From assembly GCA_005793655.1 (NCBI GenBank), contig SXRC01000062.1:1-16633 (forward strand): 16,633 bases of DNA. The letters run 5' to 3'. The DNA is from Actinomycetota bacterium. GTDB lineage: Bacteria; Actinomycetota; Actinomycetes; Nanopelagicales; Nanopelagicaceae. The number at the start of each line of letters is the position of its first letter. The stretch's first letter is position 1. Positions 14,616 to 16,633 of this stretch are shown piece by piece. The notes beneath the pieces were generated by a model that was not told where the DNA came from, made no database searches, and was given only the letters and a program-made list of their open reading frames with translations. The translations under genes and the position numbers were made by a program.

Positions 14616-15698
14616 TTAATTTAAGCGTTTACCAGTTACAGCATCAAATAGGTGGACAATATTTGAGTTCACACCCACAGTTACTGTTTGACCTGGCTTT
14701 GGTGGGCTCTTTGGATCCCAGCGAATAATTACCTGACCAAGCTCCTCACTGGTGTAGGCAAACTTAAGTGATTTATCAACTGGCTTGCCGTAAACAAATG
14801 CATCTGCGCCTAACTCTTCAACCACCTCAACAGCTACCTCAAAACCGGTAGTGGTAGGGGTGAAGCCCTCTGGCCTAATACCAACTGTTACAGATGAACT
14901 TGCAGATGATGGAACAGCGATACCAAGATTTCCCAGCATTGTTTTGCCACCAGAGACTGGCGCAGTTAATAGATTCATTGCAGGTGAGCCAATAAATCCA
15001 GCCACAAATGCATTTTGTGGTTTTTCATAAAGATTTCTCGGAGTATCAACCTGCTGTAAGAGGCCATCTTTTAATACCGCAACTCGATCACCCATTGTCA
15101 TCGCTTCCACCTGATCGTGGGTGACATAAACAGTTGTGATACCAAGCCTGCGTTGTAGGGCAGCAATTTGAGTTCTAGTTGCTACGCGAAGCTTTGCATC
15201 AAGGTTTGATAATGGTTCATCCATTAAGAACACCTGTGGCTCGCGCACAATCGCTCTACCCATAGCAACTCGCTGGCGTTGTCCACCTGATAATGCTTTT
15301 GGTTTACGATCTAAATAATCCTCTAAATCTAATAATTTGGCTGCATCTTTTACTCGACGCTCACGCTCTTCCTTAGCGATGCCAGCAATTTTTAATGCGA
15401 ATCCCATATTTTCAGCAACTGACATATGTGGGTAGAGGGCGTATGACTGAAAGACCATCGCAATATCACGATCTTTTGGTGCAACATTTGTTACATCTTT
15501 ATCACCAATGCGAATTGATCCAGTATCTATTTCTTCTAAGCCAGCTAACAGGCGAAGTGATGTAGATTTTCCGCAACCGGATGGTCCAACTAATACAAGA
15601 AACTCACCATCATTTACGGTGAGATCTAATTTATCTACTGCAGGTTTTGTTGTGCCGGGATAGATCCGAGATGCTTGTGAGAATACAACTGATGCTAT
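14616..15698 (-). CDS. msiK: MsiK/MsmK/UgpC-type sugar ABC transporter ATP-binding protein, apparent AUA start
   Basis: The product has 360 residues, full length for the shared ATPase that energises several sugar ABC importers from the cytoplasmic face. Walker A is GPSGCGKST (38-46), the Q-loop VFQ (Gln84), signature LSGGQRQR (136-143), Walker B VFLMDEP (Asp160, Glu161) and H-loop VTHDQ (His194). Residues about 240-360 form the regulatory MOP/TOBE domain. The reading frame continues well before the first ATG (15458), which lies past Walker A and cannot be the start. Between the upstream in-frame stop (15824-15822) and that ATG there is no ATG, GTG or TTG, and the single CTG lies after Walker A. 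The codon matching the family's initiator Met (xASVVF) is ATA at 15698-15696, 9 bases after AAGGAG. No permease or binding-protein gene is adjacent, typical of msiK. Confidence 0.92.
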   Translation of the reverse strand: MASVVFSQASRIYPGTTKPAVDKLDLTVNDGEFLVLVGPSGCGKSTSLRLLAGLEEIDTGSIRIGDKDVTNVAPKDRDIAMVFQSYALYPHMSVAENMGFALKIAGIAKEERERRVKDAAKLLDLEDYLDRKPKALSGGQRQRVAMGRAIVREPQVFLMDEPLSNLDAKLRVATRTQIAALQRRLGITTVYVTHDQVEAMTMGDRVAVLKDGLLQQVDTPRNLYEKPQNAFVAGFIGSPAMNLLTAPVSGGKTMLGNLGIAVPSSASSSVTVGIRPEGFTPTTTGFEVAVEVVEELGADAFVYGKPVDKSLKFAYTSEELGQVIIRWDPKSPPKPGQTVTVGVNSNIVHLFDAVTGKRLN

Positions 15699-15780
15699 GG
15701 TTAATAACTCCTTCTTCCGGGCAGGTACGCGCCCGACGATCCGTTGGATGAAGGTCTCACGGTTGTGAGAGTTGGCAAAG
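15699..15780 (-). promoter_or_regulatory. Structured leader of the ABC ATPase gene, candidate msiK RNA
   Basis: Read on the minus strand, the region before the ATPase gene is more GC-rich than its surroundings and can form three small hairpins: TCTCAC/GTGAGA with a 4-base loop (15755-15770), ATCC/GGAT with a 3-base loop (15739-15749) and CGGGC/GCCCG with an 8-base loop (15718-15735). The Shine-Dalgarno follows 4 bases after the last hairpin. A conserved msiK RNA motif has been described by comparative genomics in the 5' UTRs of actinobacterial msiK genes; gene and position agree. I cannot check the consensus from memory, so the family assignment is tentative. Confidence 0.42.
15708..15713 (-). 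promoter_or_regulatory. Shine-Dalgarno that marks the ATA start
   Basis: On the minus strand AAGGAG (15713-15708), inside AAGAAGGAG, lies 9 bases before the ATA at 15698. It is the only good ribosome-binding site upstream of Walker A. It has the same nine-base form as the groES site. Confidence 0.75.
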
Positions 15781-15856
15781 GCTACGACAGAACAGGTAAA
15801 AAAGGGAAGGGTGGGTGCAAATTACGCCTGCGGGCTGAGATCCCAGCGCAAATAGA

Positions 15857-15862
15857 TATCAT
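15857..15862 (+). promoter_or_regulatory. Putative -10 of a leaderless promoter (CNNM gene)
   Basis: TATCAT ends 7 bases before the ATG at 15870. CTGAGA (15835-15840), four of six matches to TTGACA, lies 16 bases upstream. No Shine-Dalgarno is visible. The rest of the 171-base divergent gap 15699-15869 holds the leader of the minus-strand gene and a G/A-rich tract (about 15796-15816); no small gene is evident in it. Confidence 0.48.
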
Positions 15863-15869
15863 TAGAGAT

Positions 15870-16633
15870 ATGGCTGATGGTGCTTTAATAAGTATCGCAA
15901 TCGTTTTGGGCCTAATTGCCTTGGGCGGAATCTTTGTTGCTGCTGAGATCGCTTTGATATCTCTTCGCGAGTCACAGGTAAAGCAGCTTGCCAGTAAAGG
16001 CAAGCGCGGGGTGCGGGTAGCAAAATTAACCTCAAACCCAAATCGCTTCCTCGCTGCAGTCCAGGTTGGCATAACGCTGTGTGGTTTTCTATCAGCCGCC
16101 TTTGGTGCTGAACAATTAAGTACCTATGTCATACCTGCTTTAAAGCTGGCTGGTTTTTCAGAGCAGACGAGTGAGATTTTATCGATTGTTGGTATCACCT
16201 TGGTAATTGTTTATATCTCCTTAGTTTTTGGTGAATTAGTTCCAAAGCGACTGGCATTATTTAAAACTGAAAAAATTGCGCTCGCTACCGCTGGGATTAT
16301 TGATCGGGTTGCAATTGTCTTTAAACCAGTAATTTGGTTACTTTCACATTCAACAGATTTAATTGTAAGAATCTTTGGTATTACTGCGCAAAGCCAGCGA
16401 AATAAAATGTCCGATGTGGAGTTAATGGAGCTAGTCAGCGGTCATACTGATTTAAGCTCTGAGGAGCGAGAGATTGTGGAGGAGGTATTCAACACCTCTG
16501 ATCGACTCATTCATGAGGTTATGGTTCCTAGAACTGAGGTTGATTTTCTTGATGCTTCATTAACTATCTCAGAGGCCAGAAAAGCTGCAGCGCAGTTCGC
16601 ACACTCACGTTATCCAGTTGTGCGCGGCAGCAG
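15870..16633 (+). CDS. CNNM/CBS-domain membrane protein, HlyC/CorC (TlyC) transporter family (3' end outside window)
   Basis: The frame is open from ATG 15870 to the window end (254 codons and two bases). The N-terminal CNNM (DUF21) domain shows AAEIALISLRESQVKQLASK after the first hydrophobic helix, then NRFLAAVQVGITLCGFLSAAFGAEQL and a helix ending SLVFGELVPKRLAL, with the conserved FGE(L/I)xPK motif. A linker MSDVELMELVSGHTDLSSEE and an acidic segment with EVMVPRTEVDFLD mark entry into the first CBS domain, which continues past the end. Family members are implicated in Mg2+/Co2+ efflux or membrane-damage resistance; the older hemolysin name is historical. Substrate is not shown. The ATG fits both the family N-terminus and a leaderless promoter. 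A CorC-like C-terminal domain would be expected downstream. Confidence 0.9.
   Translation, partial: MADGALISIAIVLGLIALGGIFVAAEIALISLRESQVKQLASKGKRGVRVAKLTSNPNRFLAAVQVGITLCGFLSAAFGAEQLSTYVIPALKLAGFSEQTSEILSIVGITLVIVYISLVFGELVPKRLALFKTEKIALATAGIIDRVAIVFKPVIWLLSHSTDLIVRIFGITAQSQRNKMSDVELMELVSGHTDLSSEEREIVEEVFNTSDRLIHEVMVPRTEVDFLDASLTISEARKAAAQFAHSRYPVVRGS

Noticed and set aside
14616..15458. Starting the ABC ATPase at its first ATG (15458)
   Set aside because: This would remove Walker A and the first 80 residues, which are encoded intact and in frame upstream.
15810..15850. TPP-riboswitch-like string (GGGTGC, then GGCTGAGAT, then CCCAGCGC) upstream of the CNNM gene
   Set aside because: Only the P2/P3-like half is present; the CCTGATCTGG...TAAT...CCAGCG sensor arm is missing. 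The CTGAGA is better explained as the -35 of the leaderless promoter, and the gene has no link to thiamine.
15714..15869. Small protein gene or tRNA in the divergent gap
   Set aside because: No start/Shine-Dalgarno/ORF combination and no cloverleaf or T-loop sequence could be found on either strand.

Overview
The window looks like a piece of the chromosome of a low-GC, small-genome actinobacterium. The gene content and order are actinobacterial: tsaD-groES-groEL1 with a CIRCE operator and a His-rich GroEL tail; a GuaB3-type IMPDH relative; pcrA-sucC-sucD-DUF6350(PerM-like)-folD-DUF3017-mdh; and a stand-alone MsiK-type sugar ABC ATPase. Base composition is far below that of Streptomyces or Mycobacterium (roughly 40-45% GC by eye, many TTA/ATT/AAA codons) and gene spacing is very tight. 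This combination best fits the freshwater acI group (Nanopelagicales, e.g. Planktophila/Nanopelagicus-like). The placement is inference; no marker gene here proves it.

Layout. 1-2312: the 3' end of tsaD, then a heat-shock operon groES-groEL behind a CIRCE site. 2376-5027: ppgK-like ROK kinase, guaB3 and an exported cyclophilin, each apparently with its own leaderless promoter. 5024-5761 (minus): a PIG-L family deacetylase, convergent with the cyclophilin gene and divergent from pcrA. 5808-8021: pcrA/uvrD1 helicase. 8086-12309: a tightly packed run sucC-sucD-DUF6350-folD-DUF3017. 12376-14563: mdh-icd, closed by a strong bidirectional terminator. 14616-15698 (minus): the MsiK/UgpC-like ABC ATPase, with a structured leader and an apparent AUA start codon. 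15870-end: a CNNM/CBS (HlyC/CorC family) membrane protein that runs off the window.

How the genes work together. SucCD, Mdh and Icd are four TCA-cycle activities within about 6.5 kb, interleaved with one-carbon metabolism (FolD). PpgK-like kinase and MsiK would serve sugar phosphorylation and sugar import. GroES/EL1 and the cyclophilin are folding factors.

Most interesting points. (1) The ABC ATPase frame has no ATG/GTG/TTG/CTG anywhere between its upstream stop and a point beyond Walker A; the residue aligned with the family's initiator Met is encoded by ATA, behind a near-ideal AAGGAG. (2) Its leader holds several small hairpins and may be an msiK RNA. (3) Two ancestral actinobacterial neighbourhoods both lack their purine genes here: guaB2 between groEL and guaB3, and purN-purH between the DUF6350 gene and folD. 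(4) Five genes show TAnnnT six or seven bases before the start codon, a leaderless-transcript signature. I saw no mobile element, CRISPR array, tRNA, rRNA, prophage or evident new defence system. No gene-free stretch exceeds 300 bases; the longest is 15699-15869.
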